Assembly: GCA_963773085.1 (NCBI GenBank)
Contig: CAVYZS010000009.1
Span: forward strand, 62,001 to 126,000
Direction: 5' to 3'
Length of the DNA: 64,000 nt
Source: JAENVT01 sp963773085
GTDB lineage: Bacteria > Actinomycetota > Acidimicrobiia > Acidimicrobiales > Ilumatobacteraceae
A program made the translations under genes and the position numbers. This document shows positions 8,125 to 16,663 of this stretch, piece by piece (within the stretch, counting starts at the first letter, position 1; each line of letters starts with the position of its first letter). Under the pieces are notes generated by a model that saw nothing but the letters and a program-made list of their open reading frames with translations, was not told the origin of the DNA and made no database searches.

Positions 8125-9495
8125 GTGGACCCCTCCGACACACAACGTTCCTCTGACGAAGGCCCCGGTCCCAGGGATCCTGGGGAGAAGGGTTCCGGGC
8201 GAGCCCCGCTGCCGGAGGGCACAATTCCGGTAGGGATCGGCCTGCTCGTCGCCGGCGTCAGCAGCTATCTGTTCTTGAAGGTTGCCAGGGTCGCGCTTGG
8301 CAGCGACGAGGCCGTTCAGCCGATTGCGAGTCTGTGGATCGCAACTTTTGCCCTGGCTCCCGGGTTCTTTCTCCCGTTGGAACAGGAGCTGGCCAGAACC
8401 CTCTCGTATCGTCGAGCCCTCGGCCAGGGCGGCCGCCCAGCGGTCGCTCGTGTACGGACGCTCGCCATCGGCCTCGTCGTGCTCGTCACGATCGGCGCCT
8501 TGGCCCTCGCTCCACTGATCGTCAGCGGATACTTCGACGGCGACTGGGTCTTGATGCTTGCCCTGATCGTCGCGTTCTGGGCCTACGCTCCCGCCCACCT
8601 GTCGCGTGGGATCGCCAGTGGCACCGGCCGGTTCAATGCCTATGCAATCGTGATGGGAGCCGACGGCGCCGTTCGCATCGCGTTCTGCGCCACGTTGGCA
8701 ATCGTCGGGGTCACGGGTGTCGGCCTGTACGGGTTCGCAGTCGCACTCTCACCGTTACCCGGCGTGATATGGGTCAAGCTCAAAGGCGCCCTCCGCACGG
8801 AACCGGGTCCCGAGTCTTCGTGGGCCGAGGTCACCCCCAACCTCGGCTGGCTCCTGCTCGGATCGGTGTTCGCTGCCGCCCTCGTCAACGCCGGTCCGCT
8901 CGCCGTGACGATGCTCGCCACCGTCGACCAGAAGCAGCTGGTCACCCGGTTCACCTATGGAGTGCTGCTGGCGCGGATCCCGTTGTTCCTCTTCCAAGCG
9001 GTGCAGGCCGCGTTGCTGCCTCGATTGTCGCGCCTCGCGGCGCGCAACGAGATCGCCGAATTTCGCTCCGGTTTCGCCCGGCTGATGAAGCTCGTGTTGA
9101 TGGTGGGGCTCCTCGGCACAGTCGGCGCGTACGTACTCGGTCCCCTCATCATCGAACGCTTCTACGACGCCACCTTGAGCCGCCAGACGATGGGGATGCT
9201 CGCTCTTGGCAGCGCCCTCTACATGATCGCCCTGGCAATCGCTCAGGCAGTGATCGCCCTACGCGGCCACCCCCTGGTGGCACTCGGGTGGGGCATCGGA
9301 GTCGTGACCTTCGTCGTGGTCACCTGGCTCAGTTCCGACGACCTGTACCTGCGGGTCGAACTCGGACTGGTCAGTTCGTCGGCGGCAGCGTTGTTGGCCT
9401 TCGCCGTGGCTCTGCGCGCCAAGCTGCGCACCGGCCAGTTGCCATCCGGAGAAACGATGATGGACGCGATCAGCAACATGCCGCTGGAAACCTGA
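8125..9495 (+). CDS. Polysaccharide flippase (Wzx/MATE-like membrane protein)
   Basis: 456 residues with a charged N-terminal ~30 residues followed by about twelve hydrophobic helices. Small loops and central motifs such as RIPLFLFQAVQAALLPRLSRLA are typical of the oligosaccharidyl-lipid flippase branch of the MOP superfamily. It probably moves lipid-linked sugar units across the membrane for the surface glycan made by the neighbouring glycosyltransferases, gmd and rml genes. The start is GTG 8125, with a TAGCCT -10 element just upstream. The substrate is inferred from context. Confidence 0.8.
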   Translation: MDPSDTQRSSDEGPGPRDPGEKGSGRAPLPEGTIPVGIGLLVAGVSSYLFLKVARVALGSDEAVQPIASLWIATFALAPGFFLPLEQELARTLSYRRALGQGGRPAVARVRTLAIGLVVLVTIGALALAPLIVSGYFDGDWVLMLALIVAFWAYAPAHLSRGIASGTGRFNAYAIVMGADGAVRIAFCATLAIVGVTGVGLYGFAVALSPLPGVIWVKLKGALRTEPGPESSWAEVTPNLGWLLLGSVFAAALVNAGPLAVTMLATVDQKQLVTRFTYGVLLARIPLFLFQAVQAALLPRLSRLAARNEIAEFRSGFARLMKLVLMVGLLGTVGAYVLGPLIIERFYDATLSRQTMGMLALGSALYMIALAIAQAVIALRGHPLVALGWGIGVVTFVVVTWLSSDDLYLRVELGLVSSSAAALLAFAVALRAKLRTGQLPSGETMMDAISNMPLET

Positions 9496-9513
9496 GCGGG
9501 TGAACAACCCGCT
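9495..9513. terminator. Bidirectional hairpin between flippase and gmd
   Basis: AGCGGGT and ACCCGCT form a perfect 7-bp stem with a 5-base loop exactly in the gap between two convergent genes. There is no T tract on either side. Confidence 0.6.
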
Positions 9514-9515
9514 GA

Positions 9516-10505
9516 TCAGCTCCGGCGGGCCTTCTCGGATTCGATCTTCAGGTCGTTGGCGACCATCACCTTGATCAATTCGGGAAAGGCCACCTCGGGC
9601 TCCCAGCCGAGCCGGGTGCGAGCTTTCGTGGCGTCACCGATCAGCAGGTCGACCTCGGCCGGGCGGAAGAACTTGGGATCCTGGCGGACGTAGTCGCGCC
9701 AGTTCTCGATTCCTACCTCGCTGAACGCCAGGCGGACCAGGTCTTCGATGCTGTGTGTCTTGCCCGTGGCCACGACGTAGTCGTCGGGCTGGTCTTGCTG
9801 CAGCATCAACCACATCGCCTTCACGTAGTCGCCGGCATAACCCCAGTCGCGTTTGGAATCGAGGTTGCCGAGCACGATCTCGGTCTGCAGGCCGAGCTTG
9901 ATTCGAGCGACGGCATTGGTGACCTTGCGCGTCACGAACTCCAGTCCACGCCTCGGCCCCTCGTGGTTGAACAGGATCCCGCTGCAGGCGAACAGACCGT
10001 AGCTCTCTCGGTAGTTGACGACGATGTCGTGACCGAAGACCTTGGCGCAACCGTACGGCGACCGCGGATGAAATGGCGTGCGCTCGGTCTGCGGGGTCTC
10101 GCGGACCTTGCCGAACATCTCGCTGCTGCTCGCCTGGTAGAACCGGATCGGGTTGTTCTCCGCACCGCCGACCATGCGGATGGCCTCGAGCATGCGCAGG
10201 ACCCCGGTGCCGGTGATGTTCGCCGTCAACTCGGCCTGGTTGAAGCTCAGGGCGACGAAGGAGATGGCACCGAGGTTGTAGACCTCGTCGGGCTGCGTCG
10301 AATCGAGCGCCTTCACGAGTGACGGAAGGTCGGCGAGATCCCCCGGGACCGGCTCGACGTACGGGAACTCGTCGCGCATCATCGTCATCCTCGGGTTGTT
10401 CTGCCCCTTGACCATGCCGTAGACCTCGTACCCCTTGGTGTTGAGGAACTCGGCAAGATGCTGGCCATCTTGTCCAGTGATTCCGGTGATGAACGCGCGA
10501 GGCAT
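9516..10505 (-). CDS. gmd: GDP-mannose 4,6-dehydratase
   Basis: Converts GDP-mannose to GDP-4-keto-6-deoxymannose, the precursor of GDP-fucose, GDP-rhamnose and related sugars. It is an extended SDR enzyme with the nucleotide motif GITGQDG (residues 8-14), the Thr/Ser region QASSSEMFG, and the catalytic YGCAK (Tyr-x3-Lys). Downstream residues NHEGPRRG and KRDWGYAGDYV are typical of GMD. About 330 residues is normal. The ATG at 10505 follows a GAAGGA ribosome site. No GDP-fucose synthase lies beside it; the degenerate epimerase at 12644-13540 is unlikely to fill that role. Confidence 0.93.
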   Translation of the reverse strand: MPRAFITGITGQDGQHLAEFLNTKGYEVYGMVKGQNNPRMTMMRDEFPYVEPVPGDLADLPSLVKALDSTQPDEVYNLGAISFVALSFNQAELTANITGTGVLRMLEAIRMVGGAENNPIRFYQASSSEMFGKVRETPQTERTPFHPRSPYGCAKVFGHDIVVNYRESYGLFACSGILFNHEGPRRGLEFVTRKVTNAVARIKLGLQTEIVLGNLDSKRDWGYAGDYVKAMWLMLQQDQPDDYVVATGKTHSIEDLVRLAFSEVGIENWRDYVRQDPKFFRPAEVDLLIGDATKARTRLGWEPEVAFPELIKVMVANDLKIESEKARRS

Positions 10506-10586
10506 GCTGGCAATCCTTCGGGGGTCGGGCCGTGAAAGAGGGACACGGCAGTCTATGGCGTTGAGCCCCGTTGAGGCATCAACGGC

Positions 10587-10592
10587 TATCCT
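10587..10592 (+). promoter_or_regulatory. -10 element of the GT4/fbiA pair (leaderless type)
   Basis: TATCCT lies 9 bases before ATG 10602. Confidence 0.45.
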
Positions 10593-10601
10593 CGGCCGCC
10601 C

Positions 10602-11699
10602 ATGAACCGGTTGCGCGTAGCCTTCGATGTCGGCTCGCTATCAGGGCCTCGCACCGGAGTCGGACACGCTGTCGCGGCGATGCGCGAGGCCCTGATCGAT
10701 ACCGACGAGCTCGAGCTCGTCGAGTACGTCGTGTCATTTCGCTCGCGGCCACCCGACGGGGCGCGTCGCTTGCCCATTCCGGCAGTGTTCGCCCACCGCC
10801 TGTGGGCGATCGCCGGCCATCCGCGCGTCGATCGACTCCTCGGCGCACCCGACGTCGTCCACGGCACCAACTACGTGGTGCCTCCGTGCCGCGCCCCGCA
10901 GGTCGTGTCGGTGTACGACTGCTGGTTCCTCCGCCACCCGACGCTTGCCGGCGGAGCGGTTCATCGAGCAGGGCGAGTGCTCGAGCGGGCCATCGCCCGC
11001 GGCGCGACCGTGCATGCCAGCTCCACGTCCACCGCTGCCGAGATCGCGGATCTGTTCCCCGGCGTTCAGGTGGCGACGATCCCGCTCGCTGCTCTGCCGG
11101 TTCCGGCGCCCGCCGTCGCCCCGCCGATTCCGGCGCTTGTCGGTCAGCCGTACATCGCCGCGGTGGGAACCCTGGAGCGCCGCAAGAACCTGGCCATCCT
11201 CGTCGAGGCGTTCGGTTTGCTCGCCACGGAACACGACGAGATCCTGCTGGTGCTGGCCGGCGCCGATGGCGACGATCGGCCGGCCGTCAACGCAGCCATC
11301 GACAAGCTCGAGCCGGCGACGGCGCGACGCGTCGTGATGACCGGCCGCGTCGACGAGGCCGCCCTCTCATGGCTGCTTCGCAACGCCAGCGTGCTCGCCT
11401 ATCCATCACTGGACGAAGGGTTCGGGTTCCCCCTGCTCGATGCCATGCAGGTCGGCGTGCCGATCGCCGCCAGCAACCGGGGCAGCATCCCCGAGGTGTG
11501 TGGCAGCGCCGGATTGCTCTGCGCTCCCGATGACTCGATCGCCCTGGCCGGCAATCTGGTCGACGCAATCGTCGACAGCAGCGTCCGCGCCCGGCTGATC
11601 GCGGCGGGATCTGCCCAACTGACGAAGTTCTCATGGCAGCGATGCGCCGCCGATCTTGCAGCGCTGTATGGACGTCTGACCGGAGACTCCCACTCGTGA
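10602..11699 (+). CDS. GT4 family glycosyltransferase
   Basis: 365 residues with a GT-B fold. The N-terminal half has a glycine-rich SGPRTGVGHAV loop, and the C-terminal half has the donor-site signatures GTLERRKN, PSLDEGFGFPLLDAM and SNRGSIPEV. It transfers a sugar from a nucleotide sugar to a lipid-linked or protein acceptor in the cytoplasm; donor and acceptor cannot be read from sequence. Its stop overlaps the GTG of fbiA by 4 bp, so an envelope gene and an F420 gene are translationally coupled. Confidence 0.85.
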   Translation: MNRLRVAFDVGSLSGPRTGVGHAVAAMREALIDTDELELVEYVVSFRSRPPDGARRLPIPAVFAHRLWAIAGHPRVDRLLGAPDVVHGTNYVVPPCRAPQVVSVYDCWFLRHPTLAGGAVHRAGRVLERAIARGATVHASSTSTAAEIADLFPGVQVATIPLAALPVPAPAVAPPIPALVGQPYIAAVGTLERRKNLAILVEAFGLLATEHDEILLVLAGADGDDRPAVNAAIDKLEPATARRVVMTGRVDEAALSWLLRNASVLAYPSLDEGFGFPLLDAMQVGVPIAASNRGSIPEVCGSAGLLCAPDDSIALAGNLVDAIVDSSVRARLIAAGSAQLTKFSWQRCAADLAALYGRLTGDSHS

Positions 11700-12655
11700 T
11701 AGCCGTGCTGTGCGGCGGCGTCGGCGCGGCCCGCTTCCTGACGTCCCTGGCGACGGTGAGCGAGCCATCCGAGACGATCGCCATCGTCAACACTGGTGAC
11801 GACACCGAGTTGCACGGCCTGACGATCTCGCCCGACCTCGACACCGTGACCTACACCCTGGCCGATGCCATCGATCCCGTCCGCGGCTGGGGATTGGCCG
11901 AGGAGTCGTGGCGAGCAATGGAGGCGCTGCAGCGCTACACCTCGGTGCGACCGGCCCAGTCATCGGCGGCGTCGACCTGGTTCAATCTCGGTGACCGAGA
12001 CCTGGCGACCCACTTCTACCGCACTGCACGTCTCGGCGAAGGCGCGACGCTGAGCGAGGTGACCAGTGAGATCTGTTCGGCATGGGGCATTGCCCAGCGG
12101 CTCGTGCCGATGAGCAACCAGACGGTGTCGACCGTGGTGACGCTCGTAGACGGCAGCGACGTCTCGTTCCAGGAGTACTTCGTCAAGTTGCACCATGGTG
12201 TGCCGATCCGCAAGGTGCGCTTCGACGGCGCCGATCAAGCCGAGTTGACCCCCGGGCTCGACGAGGTTCTGAGTACGGCGGAGTGCATCGTGATCGCTCC
12301 ATCGAACCCGATCGTGTCGATCGGTCCGATCCGAGCGCTCGGTGGCGTCGACGGCATGCTGAGCAGACGCCGGGACTCGGTCGTGGCCATCTCACCGATC
12401 GTCGGGGGCATGGCGCTGAAGGGGCCGGCCGATCGGATGTTGAGCGAGCTCGGACACGAACCTTCGGTGGTTGGTATCGCCCGGCTCTACACCTCGATCG
12501 CCGCGTCGCTGGTGATCGATCCGGTCGACGCCCACCTTGCCGACGCCGTGGAAGCCGCAGGTATGCGCGCCGTGATCACACCGTCGGTGATGAGCAGCCC
12601 CGACGTCGGGGCGGAACTGGCCCGCGTCGCACTGCGCGCTGCGTCAACCGAGTGA
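11696..12655 (+). CDS. fbiA: 2-phospho-L-lactate transferase (CofD/FbiA), coenzyme F420 biosynthesis
   Basis: Joins the lactyl- or enolpyruvyl-phosphate moiety to the deazaflavin FO in F420 biosynthesis. Family signatures are visible: CGGVGAARFL at the N terminus, IVNTGDDTELHGL, TWFNLGDRDLATH and IAPSNPIVSIGPI. With GTG 11696 it has 319 residues, near the usual length. This start overlaps the preceding stop (GTGA). fbiB/fbiC are not in the window, but an F420-dependent FDOR-type protein lies at 56669-57058. It ends in a 12-bp convergent overlap with the epimerase gene. Confidence 0.92.
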   Translation: MIAVLCGGVGAARFLTSLATVSEPSETIAIVNTGDDTELHGLTISPDLDTVTYTLADAIDPVRGWGLAEESWRAMEALQRYTSVRPAQSSAASTWFNLGDRDLATHFYRTARLGEGATLSEVTSEICSAWGIAQRLVPMSNQTVSTVVTLVDGSDVSFQEYFVKLHHGVPIRKVRFDGADQAELTPGLDEVLSTAECIVIAPSNPIVSIGPIRALGGVDGMLSRRRDSVVAISPIVGGMALKGPADRMLSELGHEPSVVGIARLYTSIAASLVIDPVDAHLADAVEAAGMRAVITPSVMSSPDVGAELARVALRAASTE

Positions 12656-13540
12656 CCGCAGGCCGACGGCGAGGTCCGTCCACGGAGCCCAGGCCAGATG
12701 GATGCGCGCCCGTGTCGGCGACACGGCAAACCGTGTGATGTCGTTGACCCGGCGCGGCGCACTGGTCGGTGTGGGTGCGCCCGGGCCGGCCATCATCGTC
12801 CACAGATCACGGATCGAGGTACTCACGCCCGACCCGACGTTGACAACCAGCCCGCCACCGCGCCCGCCGGCACGCACGAGCGCGTCCACAGCATCGTCGA
12901 CGTACAAGAAATCGCGGGTCTGACGTCCGTCACCGTGGATGATCGGTGGAACACCGCTGCGCAAGGCGTGCGCAAACGAGCCGACCACCCCACCGTCGGA
13001 GCGTTGACGCGGCCCGTAGACGGTGCTCATCGCCAGCGCCGTGAATTCGACGGTGTGATCCGCCCGGTACAGGTTGAGCATGTCGACCACGGCCTTGGCG
13101 ATGATTCCGTGGAGTCCCACAGGGTTCCAGGCGTGACCCTCTTTGATCGGCATGTCGCGAAGCGGCACTTCGCCGTACAGCGCTGCCCCTGGTAGCGCCG
13201 TGACCACCTTCGAGCCCTGCATTCGAGCAGCCTCGAGCACTGCCACCATGCTCTGCACCGCCTGCCCGGCCTGGGCAGCAGCGCCACGGCCGGGGGCCAA
13301 CCACGACAGGTGGTAGACGACGTCGGGTGGTCGCATCGCCGCCAGCGCAGGGAACTCCCGGGCGAGCACGTCGAGTGTGTGGATCTTCAAGGCGCCGCCG
13401 GCGGCGCGGGCGTCGGCCAGGTTTGCCAACGAGCCACTCGACAGATCATCGACGACGTCGACCGAGTTGTCCTCGGCGATGAGGCGATCGACCAGGTGCG
13501 AGCCGAGGAACCCGGCACCCCCGACCACCAGTACGTTCAC
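12644..13540 (-). CDS. NAD-dependent epimerase/dehydratase family protein (degenerate active site)
   Basis: 298 residues of the extended SDR fold. The Rossmann motif GGAGFLGSHL (residues 7-16) and the substrate/cofactor segments STVYGPRQR and RDFLYVDDAVDA are intact. The catalytic Tyr-x3-Lys is not: the region reads GLHGIIAK, with no Tyr four residues before the Lys, and the usual Ser/Thr strand reads LPGAALYGE. It may have lost redox chemistry or use another mechanism. The GTG at 13540 overlaps the upstream nucleotidyltransferase stop by 4 bp. It probably belongs to nucleotide-sugar metabolism, but the substrate is unknown. Confidence 0.8.
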   Translation of the reverse strand: MNVLVVGGAGFLGSHLVDRLIAEDNSVDVVDDLSSGSLANLADARAAGGALKIHTLDVLAREFPALAAMRPPDVVYHLSWLAPGRGAAAQAGQAVQSMVAVLEAARMQGSKVVTALPGAALYGEVPLRDMPIKEGHAWNPVGLHGIIAKAVVDMLNLYRADHTVEFTALAMSTVYGPRQRSDGGVVGSFAHALRSGVPPIIHGDGRQTRDFLYVDDAVDALVRAGGRGGGLVVNVGSGVSTSIRDLWTMMAGPGAPTPTSAPRRVNDITRFAVSPTRARIHLAWAPWTDLAVGLRSLG

Positions 13541-14541
13541 GTCTGGTCTGCGGGAGGGCGGTATTCGCCCGACACGTCTTCGCCGGCAGCGACGCGGCCG
13601 TTCAGGCCGAGCACGCTGTCGGTGACGCTGGCACCTGCGCCGATCCTGCCCATCACCACCGAGTTTGTCACGACGGCGTGCTCGCCGACGACGGCATCCG
13701 GCAACAGCACCGAGTCGGTGACCGTGGCCGCTGGGGCGACGCTCGCGCCATCGGCGACGATGCTGCCCACCACCGTCGCGGCGGGATCGACCTTGGCGGC
13801 AGGATGTACGCCGACGCACTGGTGGTGACGCCGCGTGCCGTCGAGCAGGTCGAGATTGGCCTGCAGGTACAACACGGGGTTGCCCGTGTCGATCCAGTAA
13901 TCGTCGGTGGCCATTGCGTAGAGACGACCCCGGGCAACCACTTCGGGAAACGTGACTCGCTCGATCGACACCTTGCACCCGGCGGGGATTCGTTGGAGTA
14001 CCGAGGGTTCGAGCACGTACGTGCCGGCGTTGATCTGATTGGTCGGAGCGGTGCCTGGTGCCGGCTTCTCGACGAACCGCTCGACCCGACCGTGCTCGTC
14101 GGTTGCCACGACCCCGAATGCCGATGGATCGTCGACAGCGGTGAGGTGAATGGTCGCTTCGGCACCTCGGCGACGATGAAAGTCGACGAGGGCTCCGATG
14201 TCGAGATCGGTGAGGACGTCACCGTTGGCGACCACGAACGTGTCGTCGATGCCACTGAAATCGGCTGCGAACCGGATGGCCCCAGCCGTGTCGAGCGGTT
14301 CCGGCTCGACGGCGTACCGCAATGCAACCCCATTGCATTCGCCGTTCGGAAAGGCCTCGACGAACGGTCCCGGCTTGAAGCCGAGTGCCAGCGTGACCTC
14401 GGTGACGCCGCCTTTCGAGAGATTGTCGACGAGGCGTTCGATGATCGGGACGTGACCGACGGGAAGCATCGGCTTCGGTGTGGTCAGCGTCAGCGGCCGA
14501 AGGCGAGTACCGAAGCCGCCGACCAGAACGACGGCGCGCAT
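13537..14541 (-). CDS. Sugar-1-phosphate nucleotidylyltransferase, likely mannose-1-phosphate guanylyltransferase
   Basis: 334 residues. The N-terminal NTP-transferase domain starts with VLVGGFGTRLRPLT and has the PKPMLPVG loop, ANGDVLTD (metal Asp) and FVEKPAPG. The C-terminal part is a left-handed beta-helix with hexapeptide periodicity (about residues 265-330). This architecture matches actinobacterial ManB/ManC-like GDP-mannose pyrophosphorylases, which would feed gmd. ATG 14541 overlaps the stop of the upstream gene by one base (TGATG). UDP- or dTDP-sugar specificity cannot be excluded. Confidence 0.85.
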   Translation of the reverse strand: MRAVVLVGGFGTRLRPLTLTTPKPMLPVGHVPIIERLVDNLSKGGVTEVTLALGFKPGPFVEAFPNGECNGVALRYAVEPEPLDTAGAIRFAADFSGIDDTFVVANGDVLTDLDIGALVDFHRRRGAEATIHLTAVDDPSAFGVVATDEHGRVERFVEKPAPGTAPTNQINAGTYVLEPSVLQRIPAGCKVSIERVTFPEVVARGRLYAMATDDYWIDTGNPVLYLQANLDLLDGTRRHHQCVGVHPAAKVDPAATVVGSIVADGASVAPAATVTDSVLLPDAVVGEHAVVTNSVVMGRIGAGASVTDSVLGLNGRVAAGEDVSGEYRPPADQT

Positions 14542-15374
14542 CAGCCGCCTGTTGTAGTGGACGCCGGCACCGTGGTGGTCGGTGCGCCGCCGGCAGTCGT
14601 GCTGGTCGGTACTGTCGTGGCGCCTGTCGCCCCAGGGACGAGCGTTGTGGTCGTGGCAGTCACGACCCCGCTGTCGGAAGCGCCCAGAGTAGGCAGCTGA
14701 TCTGCCCAATCCGGTTGCGGTATGTCGGTGCCCTTCGGCACGAAGGCGATGACGAAGACCTGGCCGTCGTTGGTGATGCGGATGTTGTTGAAATCGGTGA
14801 TGACATCGTGGAAGTCGGTCTTGTTGCTGTACTGGTCCCAGACCCTGACCTTCAGTTCGACGTCCTTGCCGTCACACTTGGTGTCTTTCGTCGACCACTT
14901 GTCGCCACCTTGATCGGCCGGCATTTCCAGCGATGTGTCGGTGAGCTTCATGTCGTACACGTCGAGGAAGACCCCGAGCTTGGCTCGGTTACCCGTGGAC
15001 CGCGTCGAGTTGGGGTGGTAGTGGATGATGCCGTCACCATGGCTGTGGATACCCGTGAGCGAGAACGCCTCGTTGACCAGGACCGTGTTGCCGGCCGAGT
15101 CGACGGTGGTCTCTTCTTTGGTACCGGTCACCTTCGGCTGGAACGTGTCGCACACGTAGACACCGAATGCCTGATGCCAGTGGTCGGTGGTGGTCGGTGC
15201 ACCCGAGCCGTCGGAAGGACGACTTTCGCGGCCGTAGATGATGGCGAGCAGACCGAGCACTACGACAACGACGACAGCGATCGGGAAAACAGAGCCGCCC
15301 TGGAAGCGAACCCTCTTGCCCTTACCCCGCGAGGCGAGCTTGGCAACTTTTTTGGCGGATGATGACGAAGCCAC
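14541..15374 (-). CDS. Single-pass membrane protein with His-rich outer domain, unknown function
   Basis: 277 residues. A basic cytosolic start precedes one TM helix (about 30-48, many valines). The extracytoplasmic domain is rich in His and Asp (DHWHQAFGVYVC, IHSHGDGIIHYHP) and has two Cys residues that could form a disulfide. The tail is Thr/Ser/Pro-rich and low complexity. The clustered histidines could bind a metal. It is first in a three-gene operon with the nucleotidylyltransferase and epimerase. I do not recognise a named family. Confidence 0.75.
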   Translation of the reverse strand: MASSSSAKKVAKLASRGKGKRVRFQGGSVFPIAVVVVVVLGLLAIIYGRESRPSDGSGAPTTTDHWHQAFGVYVCDTFQPKVTGTKEETTVDSAGNTVLVNEAFSLTGIHSHGDGIIHYHPNSTRSTGNRAKLGVFLDVYDMKLTDTSLEMPADQGGDKWSTKDTKCDGKDVELKVRVWDQYSNKTDFHDVITDFNNIRITNDGQVFVIAFVPKGTDIPQPDWADQLPTLGASDSGVVTATTTTLVPGATGATTVPTSTTAGGAPTTTVPASTTTGG

Positions 15375-15383
15375 GAAGATGCG

Positions 15384-15389
15384 AGGCTA
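15384..15389 (-). promoter_or_regulatory. -10 element for the 15374-12644 operon (leaderless type)
   Basis: On the minus strand TAGCCT lies 9 bases before GTG 15374. Confidence 0.45.
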
Positions 15390-15413
15390 TCGCCTCCGGG
15401 ATTCAAAACTGAG

Positions 15414-16653
15414 TCACCTACGCTGGTTCAACTCGATGATCAGATCGGCGTAGGCCTGAGCGACCGCGCCTGGCGACGCCGCCTGCTCGACCCAGCGGCG
15501 CCCGGCGAGGCCCATCTCCAGAAGTTGCTCGGGTGCCGCTGTCATCGCTTCCAGCGCGTGTCGAAAGGCAACCGGGTCGTCGGGCGGCACACACACGCCT
15601 CCTCCCGACGCGGCCAGGATGCGTGGCAGCTTCGGTTCCGGCATCGATCGCCGCCAACACGGGACGCCCTGCGGCCAGGACCGAATAGGTCTTGGACGGC
15701 ACACTGACTCGACCCAGGCCCGCCCGCAGTGGGACGAGGTGTATGTCACCGGTGGCCAGTACCTCGGGCAATCGTTCGATCGGCTGGTAGCCGGAGAACC
15801 TGACGTTGGGCAGGCCGGCTGCACGATCCTCCAGCGAGGCTCGTGCAGCTCCATCACCATTGATCAGAAATGTGAGGTGCGGAAGGAGTCCGGCGACATC
15901 GACGACCATCTCCAGCGATTGTGAGAACCCGACGTTGCCGGCGTAGAGCACCACTGTCTCCGATCCGATCCCGAGCTCACTGCGCAGCGACGTCATCCTG
16001 TCCAACGGGCCGATGAAATCGGTGTCGACGAAGTTGGGGATCACCCGGACGTCGTTGTTCCTGGTCGGGGGGAGCTTGCCGGCCACGTTGTCGCGCAGAT
16101 CGTTGCTCAAGACGGTGACCGCCGCCGCCCGCTGATAGCTGACCCGCTCCAGCCATGTGGCCATGGCAATGATCCTGGCGTCGGTAATCGCTCCCGTCTC
16201 GACCGCCGCGTCAGGGAAGATGTCTTGGATGTTGAAGATCAGCGGCCCGCGCCGAATCACATGCGTGGCCCACCCGGTGAGCCCCATCGTGAGAGGCGGC
16301 GACATGGCGATGACAGCGTCGACCCGACCGCCACGCAACGACGTCAGGCCGGCCAGGGCGCTGAAGCCGACGAACCCGGCGGCCCGGCGCACCAGATTGC
16401 GCCTGTCGGATCCCGGAAAAGGGTTCACCCTGGTGATCGAACCCCACGGGGTCACCTCGCGCCTGACCCAATTGCCTTCCCAGCCGGGCTCCACGGCATG
16501 CCGGCGGTACCACGGCAGCGCCGTGATGACGTGCACCTCGTGGCCGAGCGCGGCGAGTTCCTCGACGATTCGGGTCATCACCACGCCGGTCGGTGCGGTG
16601 TCGGGCGCGAAGTGCGGACACAGCACGGCGATTCGCAGATTCGGTTCGGTCAT
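15414..16653 (-). CDS. GT4 family glycosyltransferase, WbuB-like (frameshifted)
   Basis: About 413 residues across the shift. The start reads LRIAVLCPHFAPDTAPTGVV, with NIQDIFPD and VLYAGNVGFSQSLEM as in WbuB-type N-acetylfucosaminyl-like transferases. The frame is lost after VLAAIDAGTE near 15628. The adjacent frame then supplies the normal end: LPRILAASGGGVCVPPDDP and a final helical region to 15414. Removing one C from a GAAGCTGCC context restores a continuous protein. It probably belongs to the same transcript as the two upstream glycosyltransferases. The sugar donor is unknown. Confidence 0.8.
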
Positions 16654-16663
16654 GCCAACACCG

